64,000 nucleotides of DNA, taken from Phocoena phocoena (lineage: Eukaryota > Chordata > Mammalia > Artiodactyla > Phocoenidae). Positions 1-11,959 of the stretch are shown one piece after another. Position numbers and translations under genes: made by a program. Where the stretch lies: the NCBI RefSeq assembly GCF_963924675.1, contig NC_089235.1, positions 60,012,220 to 60,076,219 on the forward strand. Direction: 5' to 3'. Position 1 is the stretch's first letter. Each line of letters starts with the position of its first letter. The notes beneath the pieces were generated by a model. That model worked only from the letters and a program-made list of their open reading frames with translations, made no database searches and was not told where the DNA came from.

Positions 1-395
1 TGGAAGTGGAGTTGCTGAGTCATAGAATATGTGTATGATTAGTTTCATAAGAAATTGCCAGGCCATTTTCCAAAGTGATGGTAAATTATCAGAATCCCGC
101 CGACAATGTAAGAGTTCCATTTGTTCCATATCCTCACCAACATTTGGTGTTTACAGTCTTAAATTTTAGCCATTCTGGTGGGTGTGAAGTGTTATTTTTT
201 TACAATTTTAATTTGCATTATGTGGTGAATGATGTTGAACATATTTTCATATAATTATAGACCATTCAAACATCTTATTTTATCATATGTCTTTTCAAAT
301 CTTTTGTCCATTTTACACTGGCTTTAGTTGTCTATTTTGTTATTGAGTTTTATGAGTTCTATGTACATCTTGAATTCCAGCCCTTTGTCAAACAA
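1..395 (-). mobile_element. Old L1 (L1M-type) ORF2 3' fragment, antisense
   Basis: The text reads as the antisense of an L1 ORF2 3' region: a 'gagttgctgagtcat' block, then 'ccattttccaaagtg', then the 'cattctggtgggtgtgaagtg' block, in the order expected for a reversed L1. It is too diverged to encode protein. The element runs off the left edge of the window. Confidence 0.7.
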
Positions 396-954
396 ATATA
401 TATATATATTTATGGTGGTATAGTTAATGTACAATATTATATAAGTTACAGGTATATAACATAGCGATTCACAACTTTAATGGTTATACTCCATTTATAG
501 TTATTATAAAATAATGGATATATTCCCTGTGCTGTACAATATATCCTTGCAGTTTATTTAATTTCTACATAATGGTTTGTACCTCTTAATTCCCTACCCC
601 TGCACTGGTAACCATTAGCTTGTTCTGTGAGTCTGTTTCTTTTCTGTCATATTCACTAGTTTGTTTTATTTTTTAGATTCTATATATAAGTGATATCATA
701 CAGTATTTATCTTCCTCTGTGTGACTTATTTCACTTAGCATAATACACTCCAAGTCCATCTATGTTGTTGCAAATGGCACAATTTCATTCTTTTGTATGG
801 CTGAGTAGTGTTCCACACACACAAACACACACACACACACACACTGGGGTGCATGTATCGTTTTCAATTAGTGTTTTCATTTTTTCCAGATATATACCAA
901 GGAATGGAACTTCTTCATCATATGGTAGTTTTATTTTTAGTTTTTTGTGCATAT
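396..954 (-). mobile_element. L1 3' end (cetartiodactyl type), antisense, truncated
   Basis: The segment begins with an AT-rich tail and then the reversed L1 3' UTR ('aagttacaggtatataac', 'gtgattcacaa'-like block). It runs into the reversed end of ORF2. It closely parallels the antisense L1 at 21481-22900 but has lost the section between the CA tract and 'gtgcatgtat'. Confidence 0.75.
813..844. repeat. (CA)n microsatellite inside L1
   Basis: Imperfect CA run with one AAAC interruption. It sits where the reversed L1 3' region normally reads 'ttccattgtatatatgtacc'. Confidence 0.9.
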
Positions 955-1070
955 AGGTAACAATACTGTACTGAGCACTTAAAATTTTGTTAAGAGGGTA
1001 ACGTCATGTTAAGTGTTACTATCACAAAAACGAAAAAAACCATAAAAAAATATCACATAACCATACAAGT
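955..1070 (+). mobile_element. L1M 3' UTR fragment
   Basis: The block 'acaatactgtactgagcac...aaaattttgttaagaggg' resembles the 3' UTR of old L1M elements in sense orientation; compare the fuller copy at 9775-10075. Confidence 0.5.
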
Positions 1071-1249
1071 GGGGGTCCATTCCTGAGCTATCTATTCTGT
1101 TCTACTGATTATTTGTAGATCTTAACGCCTGTATTACAGTCTCTGATTACTGTAGCTTTATGGTTACTTTGCCCCCAAGTTCTTACTTTGGTTAACTCTG
1201 CTCTTTTTTATCTAGCTTCTTATAGTGAAAATTTTGATAACTAATTTTA
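1071..1249 (-). mobile_element. L1M ORF2 fragment, antisense
   Basis: The blocks 'tctattctgttctactgatt' and 'gattactgtagctttat' are typical of reversed L1 ORF2. The same blocks recur in the better preserved L1 copies near 22760-22830 and 44330-44400. Confidence 0.6.
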
Positions 1250-2015
1250 GATACAAGTATTAAAAACTATAAATTCTATGGCTATCATCAAGAAGTCTAC
1301 AAATAATAAATGCTGGAGAGGATGTGGAGAAAAGGGAATCCTTTTACACTGCTGGTGGGAATGTAAATTTGTGGCAGTCACTATGGAAAACAGTATGAAG
1401 GGTCCTTTAAAAACTAAAAATAGAACTACTATCTGATCCAGAAATCCCATTCCTGGGCATATATCTGGAAAAGACAAAAACTCTAATTTGAAAAATACAT
1501 GCATCCCAATGTTCGTAGCAGCACTATTTACAACAGCCAAGTTCCAAGTCATGGAAACAACAAGCGCCCAGCAACAGATGACTGGTTTAAGAAAATGTGA
1601 TATATTGATACATACACAATGAAATATTATTCAGCCATAAAAAAAAGAATGAAATATTGCCATTTGCAGCAACATGGATGGATCTAGAGAATATCATACT
1701 AAGTGAAGTAAGGCAGGCAGAGAGAGGCAAATATTATATGATATCACTTACATGTGGAATCTAAAAAATAACAGTTTAATCTACGTACATAACAGGAACT
1801 GACTCACAGACACAGAAGACAAACTTATGGTAAAGGGAGGGGGAGGAATAAATTAGGGGAACAGGATTAACAGATATGAACAATTTACACAAAATAGTAT
1901 AAACAACAAGGATTTACTGTATAGCACAGGGAACTGTACTCAATATCTTGCAATAACCTATAATGGAAAAAAATCTGAAAAGAAAAAACATATATATAAC
2001 TAAAAAAATCCCTAT
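1250..2015 (+). mobile_element. L1 3' end (cetartiodactyl type), sense
   Basis: Sense L1 carrying the end of ORF2 ('aataaatgctggagaggatg', 'ctgctggtgggaatgtaaat') followed by the 3' UTR ('ggatttactgtatagcacag') and an A-rich end. Stops and indels interrupt the coding part. It lies in opposite orientation to the L1 at 396-954. Confidence 0.8.
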
Positions 2016-2049
2016 AAATCCTACTCTAAACACTACTTAGCTACAACCC

Positions 2050-3600
2050 ACAAATTTCCATATGTGATACTTTCACTGTCAATCAGTTCAAAAAATTTTC
2101 CATAAATTGCTTAAGAGCATGTTATTTAATTCCCAAATATGTGTGCTTTTCATATATATCTTTATTGGTACTAATTTCTGGTTTAATTCCCTTATGTTGA
2201 GAGAGCACACTCTATGATTTCAATATTTAAAAAATTTTGAAATATATTTTGTGACTCCCAAATAGATCTCTTTATACATAGAATGTACACTTGAAAAGAA
2301 TGCATATTCTTCAGTTTTGAGGTTGTGTTCTATAAATATCAATCAGGTTAATGTGGATAATAATGTTGTTCAGGTCATCGATGCCTTTACTTTGCTGTTT
2401 ACTTCTTCTATAAATTGTTCAGAGAAGAATGGTAAAATCTCCTAGTTTGATTTGGGGAGTTGTCTATTTCTCCCTATAATTCTGTTAATTTTGCTTCATG
2501 TATTTTGAAGTTTTGTTTATGATTTTTATATCTTCCTAGTGAATCAACTCATAATTATATTTCTATTTTTATCTTTGGTAATATTATTGGTCTTAAAGTA
2601 TAATTTATCTAATATTAGTAAAGTACTCTGATCTCATGTAACTTACATTGTGTTTTTATATTTAGAGTTTCTCTTTCAGAAAGCATAACGTTGGGTCTTG
2701 CTCTTTCAATCTATTCTAATTATCTCTGCCTTTTTAATTGGAGTGTTAGTTTGTTAATATTTAATGTATTTATTGATGATGTTGGACTTTTGTCTATCTT
2801 TTTTTTTCTTTTTGCCCCCCTTTTTTCCTTTGTTCTTCTTTACATGGGCATTTTGGCTTATATGAATATTTTTAAGAATTTCATTTTAATTTATCTATTG
2901 GCTTTTTATCTAGACCTCTTTGTTTACTGACTCTTTCCTCTGTCACCTTAATTCTGCATTATGCCATCCAGTGAATTTTTATGTGAGATAATGTAGTTTT
3001 CATTTTTGTAATTTGAACTTGGTTTGTTTTATAATATTTCCCCTGAGATTTCAATCTTTCCATTCAGTATGAGCATAGTTATAATAGCTGCTTTAGAGCA
3101 CTTGTCTACTAACTCCAACATCTAGGTCATCCATAGTCTTTTCAGAATAGACCATATTTTCCTTGTTCACTTTATACCACAAAATGTTCAGCTGTATCCT
3201 GGACATTATGAATATTATGTTGAGGAGACTCTGGATCCCATCATTTTCCTACAAATAGTGCTGATATTTTTAGCAGGTGACTAATTTGATTAGACTCAAA
3301 TGCCAACTCTGCCTTTTGGGCAGCAATTCAAATCTCAGTTTCATTCTTTTATTCTTAGCTGGACTGACTGTGGTCTGCTCTGCCATACACTTTGTTCATG
3401 GGTAGCCAGAGATTTTGAAATAGTTTATATGGAGAATTTGAGCTGCCTCTCCCCCAGCCTCCTGCCCTAGTTTTCTCTTTTTGAGCTTCCTGTCTTACTT
3501 TCCAATGGTCATGATTGCCTTAAACTCTGTCCTCTGGTTCTTCAAAACAGGAAAACTGTAAATTTTCTATTGGTATTTTAACCATCCTGCTCAGGCTGCC
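2050..3600 (-). mobile_element. Old L1M, ORF2 region, antisense
   Basis: Long reversed L1 text: 'cttgaaaagaatgcatattct', 'gttctataaatatcaatcagg', 'ttgtctatttctccct' and 'ttgcttcatgtattttgaag' occur in the expected order. It is heavily diverged, and open frames within it are incidental. The 3' half (after about 2950) is less certain. Confidence 0.65.
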
Positions 3601-3952
3601 CATAGGCTTAAAAAAAAAAAATTAGAATGAGAAATGAATCATACGGATCTCTTCTTGCAACCATCAACTTTCCTTCAGAACCTACCTGCATTCATTCATT
3701 CTTTAGAGCCTTCAGGTAGTTGTTTTAGGCATTTTATACAGAATTTGTAGTTACCTGCAGAAGGACCATTTTAATAGAAGCTTGCTTGGCCACATCAAAT
3801 GAGGAACTCCAGATACATTAATTTGTATTACTCAATTTAGCATTATCAGCATTTCAGGAACACAACTATAAACTGACTCCTCCTTCCTATTTTTACCAAA
3901 GGATATCTTGAGACATCTGAGACTGGGCAGAAAGAGATTTAGGGACATTTCT

Positions 3953-4349
3953 CCTTTTTAGAATTTATTTCTTTTCTTTATTTCTTTGGGTGCGTCGGGT
4001 CTCAGTTGTGGCCCACAGGAGCTTCACTGAGGCATGCAGGATCTTCTGCCATGGTGCTAAGCCTCTTTGTTGCAGTGTGTGGGCTTCTCTCTAGTTGTGG
4101 CATATGGGTTTTCTCACTCTAGCTGTGGTGCATGGGCTCCAGGGCACGTGGGCTCTCTAGTTGTGGCGTGTGGGTTCTGCAGTTTGTGGCACGCAGGCTC
4201 TCTCATTGAGGTGCACGAGCTCAGTAGTTGTGGCACGCCGTCTTAGTTGCCCCATGGCATGTGGGATCTTAGTTCCCTGACCAGGGATCAAACCCACGTC
4301 CCTGCATTGGAAGACAGATTCTTTACCACTGGACCACAGGGGAAGTCCC
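3953..4349 (-). mobile_element. CHR-1-like tRNA-derived SINE, antisense (long form)
   Basis: The tRNA-like head is at the right end ('ccactggaccacaggggaag' on plus) and the T-rich tail at the left, so the element is on the minus strand. Flanking copies of AGGGACAYTTCT at 3941-3952 and 4350-4361 form a 12 bp target-site duplication. Divergence is higher than in the short CHR copies. Confidence 0.85.
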
Positions 4350-4361
4350 AGGGACACTTCT

Positions 4362-6840
4362 ATTGGATCTTCAAGTTTTACATCTGTATTAAGTCCAATC
4401 ACAAAGAACTCATCTGGATGATATGAATTCCATGAACAAAGTCTTTACTGATCTAAGATTTAATTCAGAAGGATCTCAACTTTGGTGTGCATGAAAATCA
4501 TCCCTATAGTTTTCTGTAAATGAACATGACTGGACCTCAATAGCAGAAATCTATATAAGGAAGTGTAGGGCATGTCCAAACATGCTCTACTTTGCAAAAA
4601 TTTCAGTTAATTCTGAGGCAATCCAACAAGTAGAATCAATGATTTAATGGTTTGCCTTCAACCCAAAGCTCTTTCAAAGATTCAGACAGAATTGGACTGT
4701 GTCAGAAGACCTGAGTTTTAGTACGCTGCCCATCAATTTTACCAAGAGTGTTCTATTTGTAAGCTTTTAAATTTTGTCTGTAAAAATGATCATTGTAGTG
4801 CCCTACATAAGTCATAGGGTCATTTGTGAAGATCAAGAGAAATAATTAAAGTATGTGACAAAGTATGAGCCACTGTATAAACATAAAATACTTTTATAAG
4901 ATTCTTTTCTTTCTCTCGTTTTTTCTTTATTTTTTAAAAACCATAATGAAAACATTGCCCTTATTTTATCTGGTGTATAAATAATTATTTTTCAGTACCA
5001 GAAAAAAGTGTTAATGTTCTGCTAAAATTTTAGGCTGTTTACTTTTGTTGTTGTGGTTGCCCTTGCTGTTTTAATTCAACAGTACTAAATCACTTCTCCC
5101 TTTGCCATATAATACAGGAATCTAAAGCTAAATATATAGTTATGTAATAGGAAGTTCACCCAAGCCTCTACTCACTTCATTTTATTTCTTGAATCTTTTA
5201 TTTTTACTTGGCCTATTTTTTTGGTATAGTTTAACATTATAAGTCATTTTAGGTATGTTTTTAATTATTTACCTTTACTGTAAAAGCAATACACGATATA
5301 AATAGCATGTTCAGACTAATAAACACTCTTGGTTGGCCCCAATCAAACTTATTTTGGAGTCTTCCATGGTCTCAGTCCCTCACATTCTTACCTGCTTTAA
5401 GAAGTATCCCTTTGATATGTTTCCTTTCCTTCTCATTGTTTCTCAGTTTTTGGAATTTCTCTTCCCATTCACCATTCAATTCCTTTTCCTCTATTCCATC
5501 TTTCTTCTCTCTGTCTCTGTGCCTATTTCCAAGTCACTGAGTGTCTCAGTGGAGGAGGAATAACTTTTCAAAGTAGTAAAATGTTCCTGGACCTGCTCAT
5601 TCTCTACCCAGGTCAGTTCATTACTCGTTGCCTAGTAAGCATCCCGATGTCTGGAGATTGTTGCCAGGAATGTGTTTGTGTGCAGTGCAGAACTCTCTGA
5701 GCCCTGACCTGATAAACTGTGGTTTTTGCTTTTGTTTTTACATCATCAGACTATCTATGATCATACCTCAGATTCAAAGTGATTAAATCATAGGTAAGTT
5801 TATATGATGCCCATCTATTATCTGGGAGTTTTGAAGATTTGATCATGACTAAACACTGAGGAGAACTCTTGTTCCAAACACTTTTGTAAAAATGCAGTTC
5901 CTCCTCATCAGCTACTCTGCTTCTTGAACCTAAAAATACAGTCTATTAGACAAGTGAAAAACTTACAGCTGGTGCCCTCTCCTTCAATTTTTTGCTTCCG
6001 GCCCAGGACCCACCTCTCACACTTTTACCTCGAACAGTTTTGCTGCCAGCCAGAACTTGCCAAGTAGACTGTTACCATTATTTGTACAGAAACCGTTTGT
6101 TGTTGAGATGGCACCCTCTCAGAGCAACTCTGCTTTCTAAGAGAAAAAACGTGTCATTAAAGGTGGCTCAGAGCAGAAACTTAGGGGGCAAATTGGATAT
6201 AAAATTTACTGGGAAGTATCCAGTGTTTCCCTAAGGTTCTGCACAACACCTAGCATATTGGTGGAGCTCTTAATACTATGCCTAATGGTTTGTGCAAAGG
6301 TGGAGGGACGGGAGTGTGACTTTCCTAGCCAGAAACCCTTCAATAAAGACTCACACTGTGTTGTTGCCTCCCTAAGAGGGATTATGGAGGGTATAAATGG
6401 GAGGCTTGACTTATTTATAAAAACTGTTCATAGTAATCATGGTTACCAAGGGAATGAAGCAATGTGGCCTCAGATAGATAATTTACTGCCAAAACTCCAA
6501 CCTCTTTTTTTTTTCTTTTGCTAATTCTAGTGATCTTTTCAAACTTCCCTTTTGGTGATAGATCCCTAAAGATGTGTATGCTTAATGTGGCAGAAAAACC
6601 TACAAACACCTCCAGTAAAACGGAAACATAAGTAGCTTGTAAATGAGAGCTTAGGCAGGAGTAAAAGCTGTTTTCTGGATTGAAAGTAGGAGGGACTCAG
6701 GGACTTCTGTTCAAAGAAATGTCAAATGATTATGCCTATGTGCTTCGTTTTGCAGCTATCATGTCACCCCACGTGATACTGATATCCCTTAGAAGAAATG
6801 TAAGGAACAATGCAGGCCTAATTAAGCAAAGGATGATTTC
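4362..6840. other. Intergenic, nothing recognised
   Basis: AT-rich sequence without a recognisable gene or repeat. Short open frames (for example at 5307-5563 and 5992-6524) have no family features I know, and the T/C-rich one at 5400-5560 is simple-sequence-like. Confidence 0.5.
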
Positions 6841-6844
6841 TTCT

Positions 6845-6930
6845 TTGTGTCTCAGTCTCTCAATCTACAAAATGGAATTAAGGATGCAAACATCAGGGTT
6901 GCTCTTTCCTTACAGAGATATTTTGAAGAT
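6845..6930 (+). mobile_element. MIR SINE fragment
   Basis: 'tgtgtctcagtctctcaatc' followed by 'tacaaaatggaattaagga' matches the MIR core (the 'cctcagtttcctcatctgta' then 'aaatgggg' pattern) in sense orientation. Confidence 0.5.
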
Positions 6931-7019
6931 GCAAAATTGCAGCGAGCACAAAAATTATATATTGGCCTTATTATATTATAATCAGAGACACATTTTCAAA
7001 ATGCAAATCTGATCATATC

Positions 7020-7535
7020 ATCTATTTCATGGTTTGAAACATTTCAATGATTCCTATTTCTCTGGGGTTAAAGATGCAGATCTGCATCCCAAGCCAGGCC
7101 AGCCGGGCCCTGCATGATCTGGCTCTACCCCAGATCCGCTCCTACTGCTCTGTCATCCAACCGCTCTGGCCCTCCTTCAGTTTCTCATAAGCAGTGTCTC
7201 CACTAGGGCTGCAAGGTCACTGCACAAGGAGTTCCCTCTGGCAGGAATGTTCTTCTCTCCTGTTTAGCCTTGTTAATCCCACTCATTTTTTTGAGTTCAT
7301 TTCCTTAAGGAAGCCTAGGTGACATATCTGACTAAGGTATATTCTCACTCTGACATACATGTATAGCACCTCTTCTTGGTAACACGCATTACCTGTTAGT
7401 TTACATTTACTTGTGTGATTATATGTTTAACGTGTATCTTCCCACAATACTCTAAACTCTGTGTTTAGAGATAAACGCCATTTCATCTCTAGAACCCAGC
7501 AATGCTCCTGCCACATGGTAGATATTTAATGTGTA
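7020..7535 (+). mobile_element. L2 LINE 3' end, sense
   Basis: The L2 3' blocks appear in order: 'catgatctggctctacccca', 'gttccctctggcaggaatgt', 'cttaaggaagcc', and the terminal 'ccagcaatgctcctgccaca...tagatatttaatg' motif. Confidence 0.75.
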
Positions 7536-7539
7536 GTAC

Positions 7540-7720
7540 ATAAAGAAGAAAAAGACACAGATGAAAGAAAACATCAGAGAAAGAACAAAAAAATAAAGGA
7601 GAGAAAACAAGGAAAGAAAAAAAGGAAACAAAAAAATAAAGGAGAGAAAACAGCTGATTCTTTGATGTAAAGAGGAAAAGAAGAAAGGAAGAAACATCTA
7701 ATCGGAGAAGAAACACTGCA
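7540..7720. repeat. Purine-rich tract with a tandem duplication
   Basis: Nearly pure A/G on the plus strand. A 26 bp block at 7584-7609 (AAC, seven A, then TAAAGGAGAGAAAACA) recurs exactly at 7627-7652, a 43 bp period. The end of this tract also holds one copy of a 25 bp direct repeat whose partner is at 8065-8089. Confidence 0.85.
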
Positions 7721-8586
7721 TTCAATGGTCATTTGATGTCAAACAAATCTACCATCACAGTTAAAACTACACAGTTACAACTACTTGTTAGGCTTATAGA
7801 GGTGGTTTGGGTTTCTTTCTTCTTTCCTAAGGTGTCACCTCACTCTTCCTTAAAGCACACCTCCACCCTGCATGGCAACTCTACACCGCTAGTTGACAAA
7901 CAACATCTTGTTTACTGTATCATTATTGTAAGACCCTGGCATGGACTGATGAAACAGGTTCTGAATATAGCAAATGAGACAGAGTTTTATACTGGCTAAT
8001 CTGGCATTCACTACATGATGTTGGAAACTTACACATCACATGAATTAGGAGGATTTGTTTTTGTAAAACAGCTGATTCTTTGATGTAAATTACCCCATGT
8101 ATGACTGGTAAATAGAGAAAGATGTCCTTAAGATATCAGAAGTAAGGTTGGTTCTTATATAGTTTGCTGGTAGTTTAATGTCTTAAAGTTATCCAGAGCA
8201 AGCTTTGTCACAATTAAAGAAAAATCACAGCAATACATGAAGATCTTTAGGAAAAAAACCCCTAAAACTCTACAAAAGCCCTTTCCTTTCCTTTCCTCAA
8301 GAACATCTCGACATGTGCAACTATGTTAAACTCACTGGTGAAGCTGCCAAGACAGATTAAGAAGCTGTAAAGACATTAATCCCTGTATGAAAACTATGGA
8401 TTAATGAAAAAGTCTACATATTAGATAACATTTTTAATTTTGAGAAAAACTGTTCATTTTGGAAAACATACGTCTCAGAGGAACAAGTAGGAGCTCCAGG
8501 ACTTAGGACTGATAATAACCAACTTACTTTGAAGGCAGGTGCAAATGCCGTTAGCGGGTTAATGATGCCAGTATATATATTTATAC

Positions 8587-8589
<3 letters not shown>

Positions 8590-8620
<31 letters not shown>
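8590..8620. repeat. (TG)n microsatellite
   Basis: About fifteen uninterrupted GT units flanked by TATA-rich sequence and followed by a T run. Confidence 0.97.
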
Positions 8621-8628
<8 letters not shown>

Positions 8629-9488
8629 TTTTTTTTTTGATGGTAAGTTTTGGGGGGTTTTTTAGCGCTCTACTCTTCAAATTTCACAGTTTTGAGTGGT
8701 CTCCCCTTGCTTTATTTTCCCCATGGGCCCTGTTCTTTTTAGTGTTCAGTTTTGCAGAATGGAAGGTTTTCCAATAGCACAAATGCCAGCATTGTAACAG
8801 AAATGTCCATATCTCTTTTTTATGCCACTGTCTCTGGCTAAAAACGAACCAATATTTTGTCTGGCTACCGATTATGTTGGGAAGATGTGAAAGCAAGGAA
8901 AATATGTGTTGTTTCGATATCTGAACTGACCTCTCTAGAGTCTAGTCAGGTAGGAACTTAGGTCTTCTTCTGGCTTTAAATGAAGGTACAGTTTTTCTCT
9001 GGTAGGCAAAAAACATTCTGCAAACATATCCGTATATCCCATAGGGGTCAGCAGTGCCCATCTACCAAATTTCATATTTGGGTCTGTCATAATTAGAAAA
9101 CTTTTCCTGAAAATTGTATAATCCATTCTCTGTTTTAGAAGTATAATCTTAATATCCCCAAGGTCTTGAACATCAAATCTCCTGTTTCCCTTCTGTTTCT
9201 CCCTGTTTCTTCCCTTCTCTGCTTCTGTCCTATGTCCTAAGGGATTTCATATGCCAAGTTTTCATGATGAAATAGATACATTTCCTACAGAGGTATGCAT
9301 ATTATGCCTGACCATGACCTTGCCTCAAAAATATATCTATACATAGACATCTGTTCACTTGAAGAAGTGTGTTATTTTTTTTTCTCTCATGAGCCAAATT
9401 ATCCAGGGGTGGATTTACACCAGCTTGTGCAAATATTTCATAAAAACCAGTAGCCTTCCTCTTAGAGAAGATGATCTACTTCACAATC

Positions 9489-9489
<1 letters not shown>

Positions 9490-9532
<43 letters not shown>
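9490..9532. repeat. (AC)n microsatellite
   Basis: About 21 uninterrupted AC units, the longest pure dinucleotide tract in the window. Confidence 0.97.
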
Positions 9533-9534
<2 letters not shown>

Positions 9535-9774
9535 GCCATTGGATCATATCAGAAACTAGGGAGAAGATGCCATATAATAGAATTTAATACAGCTCTAGGC
9601 GTTTAACCATCTTGAAATCTCTGAATTAGAAATGCAATTGAATCTTCTCTCAGATAATTTGGTGATCAAAGACTGAACCACAGGAGCACAAAAACTATAA
9701 AATTTGTAAGTTCTAGTCTGGCAACTATGAAGAGTTAAGACTTTTTAAAAGTAAGCAATTTTTCAGTCAAAGGG

Positions 9775-10075
9775 TACCAACTTTCAGTTATAAGATGAAT
9801 AATTTCTGATGATCTAATGTACAGCATGGTGACTACAATTAATAATACTGTATTGTACACTTAAAATTTGCTAAAAGAGTAGCTCTTAAACGTTCTCACC
9901 ACTGGGGAGAAAAAAAGTAACTGTGAGGTGATGGATGTGTTAATTAACTTGATTGTGGTAATCGCTTCACAATGTGTATGTACATCAAATCATCACACTG
10001 TATGCCTTAAATACATACAATTTTTATACACAACTTTTATTTGTCGATTATACTTCAATAAAGCTAAGCGGGGAG
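9775..10075 (+). mobile_element. L1M (MA/MB/MC-like) 3' UTR, sense
   Basis: Blocks 'atactgtattgtacacttaa', 'ggtgatggatgtgttaatta' and the terminal 'gattatacttcaataaagct' are the classic old-L1 3' UTR in order, ending at the polyadenylation-like 'aataaagct'. Confidence 0.85.
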
Positions 10076-11385
10076 GAAGGAAGCAGTTTTTTCTCCTTTC
10101 CAGAAGATTTCAGACCTTTCATTGTAAAACTTTATTAGATGAGTATCACAATAGTAAAACCTAGGAGTGGGAGGTATGGCCATTATAATAAGCGGTTCTA
10201 AAAGCAGAGTTAAGACAACAGGGAGAAGTAAGCAGAGTCCGTTTTTACTACCTCAGAAATAGCGGATTACGAAAGTCTAAAGAGGCCCACCGTACAGCCA
10301 AGTAGAAATAAGACCTTGTCATGCAGAATTTTGTAAGATTACTATTTACATGGTCCACTGGACTAATCATAAGTGTCTTGACTTCAGGAGTCAGTTGGAG
10401 AGAAGCCTGTTAAAGGTACAAAATACGTACAATAGGTACCACAGTACCTGAAGAAATCTCTAATGCACCTTTATCAATATGAACAAGGACTGTGAGAATT
10501 CAACTCACATTTGAGAAGGAGAACTAATATAGTTTGCTGTAACATTAATCTCTATACAATCATATAAGCTATAAATAATATCCAGAATTCCAAATATTCC
10601 TCATTAGTAATAAGCCCAGCATAGCTAAAGGGACTATTTTTCTTCTTGTTTTATCAGGATGTCTCACTGCTCACTGACCCTCTTCTTTGTATTTTGAACT
10701 ATTTTCCTCTCATTTTGTCCTCTGCTGAAATGGCTATTTGCATTTATCAAGAATGGCTTCAATTCTGCCTCTCAAATTTCATATTTTAAGTGTAGAACGA
10801 TCAAGTCTATTGCTCAGTGTGACAGAATCTGGTTCTCTGGAGTTCCCAGGACCTTACAATTTTATGAGATGTTAGCTTCTTTGAAAAGCTGGATGAAGGC
10901 TGGGATTTAGTACTTGAGGGAGAGGTGGAAAGGGAAAAGAAAAAAGAAAGACAATGATTATTACAGGTACAAGTTAACAGAGGTAGACGAAGGTATCTTG
11001 AAGGCCCGGATGAGAAAGGAGAAAGAAGAAATTACATCCACAGTTGAGCACAAGAGAGAATGTGGCAATCAAAGGGATGCCTGAATGTAGCATGGTACGT
11101 CATTTGAAGGGAAAAGAGGCAGGACTTATACTTGCTGGTTGCTTTTGAAATAAGAGCCTGGATAGCTCGGTAATGCCTTCTCTTCATAGGTAATCCAACT
11201 AATGTTGGACAGACATTAATGTCAATAGTTTCTTAAAACTCTGATAAGCTTGATTCTAATATGTGAAAATCTCTTGGCACGATAGAGGTAGCATGTAAGG
11301 ACACAAGAATTTTAAAAAAATATCTGCTTCATCTAATATGATTTTTAAAAGGGAGGCAACTTTGCACGTTAATCAAGACCCTTGT
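10076..11385. other. Intergenic, nothing recognised
   Basis: No gene or clear repeat. A purine-rich patch lies near 10910-11040. Confidence 0.5.
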
Positions 11386-11389
11386 TTAG

Positions 11390-11490
11390 GTACAGATCCA
11401 GATGCTCTTACTTGCTGCCTTTGTGACTGGGCACGCTAACCTCTCTGATGCTCAGTCTTCCCACCTACACAGTTGGAGCAACAAAATCTA
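11390..11490 (+). mobile_element. MIR fragment, sense
   Basis: 'cttgctgcctttgtgactgg' followed by 'taacctctctgatgctcagt' fits the MIR 'tgtgaccttgggca...cctctctgtgcctcag' core. Confidence 0.6.
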
Positions 11491-11494
11491 ACTC

Positions 11495-11660
11495 ATTCAG
11501 TTATTCAACAAATATTTACGGAGGGTGTGCTACATGCCAAGCACAGTTCTAGGCACCAGAAACACAACAAAAAGCAAAGTGTAGAAAAATCCTGGCCCCA
11601 TGGAGCTTCCATTCTAATGTGGTGTGGGGACTGAGCTGATGTAAACAAATAAATTAGCAT
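11495..11660 (-). mobile_element. L2 3' end, antisense
   Basis: 'cagttattcaacaaatattt', 'ctacatgccaagcacagttc' and 'catggagcttccattctaat' are the reversed L2 3' end in order. Confidence 0.75.
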
Positions 11661-11743
11661 GGCCCGGGCACATTCGGTAACTATTACTATGAACTATGTG
11701 TCCTGCGGGACACTTCTTACCGGATACTCTTTTCTTAGAAATC

Positions 11744-11765
11744 GTGTGTGTGTGTGTGTGTGTGT
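11744..11765. repeat. (TG)n microsatellite
   Basis: About eleven GT units. Confidence 0.95.
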
Positions 11766-11959
11766 TGCCTTGGAGCTTTCTGTCTGCCTCTGGCATCTAT
11801 GTCTCTGCCCAGCTGCTTCTGTGCTTTCTCCACACTTTGGTAACATCATCAAATTCTTGCTACCTCCTGGACACTTGCCTTAGCACTCAGAAGTGTTACA
11901 GTCTCTCCCACTAAAAAAACAAACAATAAACAGCATAACAACAGTAGAAAAAAATGAAA

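Larger units (their letters stand above)
7721..9770. other. Intergenic, unassigned apart from two microsatellites
   Basis: No gene or known interspersed repeat recognised. The second copy of the 25 bp direct repeat lies at 8065-8089. Microsatellites occur at 8590-8620 and 9490-9532. Confidence 0.5.

Noticed and set aside
4157..4402. 81-codon minus-strand open frame
   Set aside because: Almost entirely inside the CHR-1-like SINE at 3953-4349.
7452..7725. Overlapping Phe/Leu-rich minus-strand frames
   Set aside because: They are the pyrimidine complement of the A/G-rich tract and show only low-complexity hydrophobic repeats.
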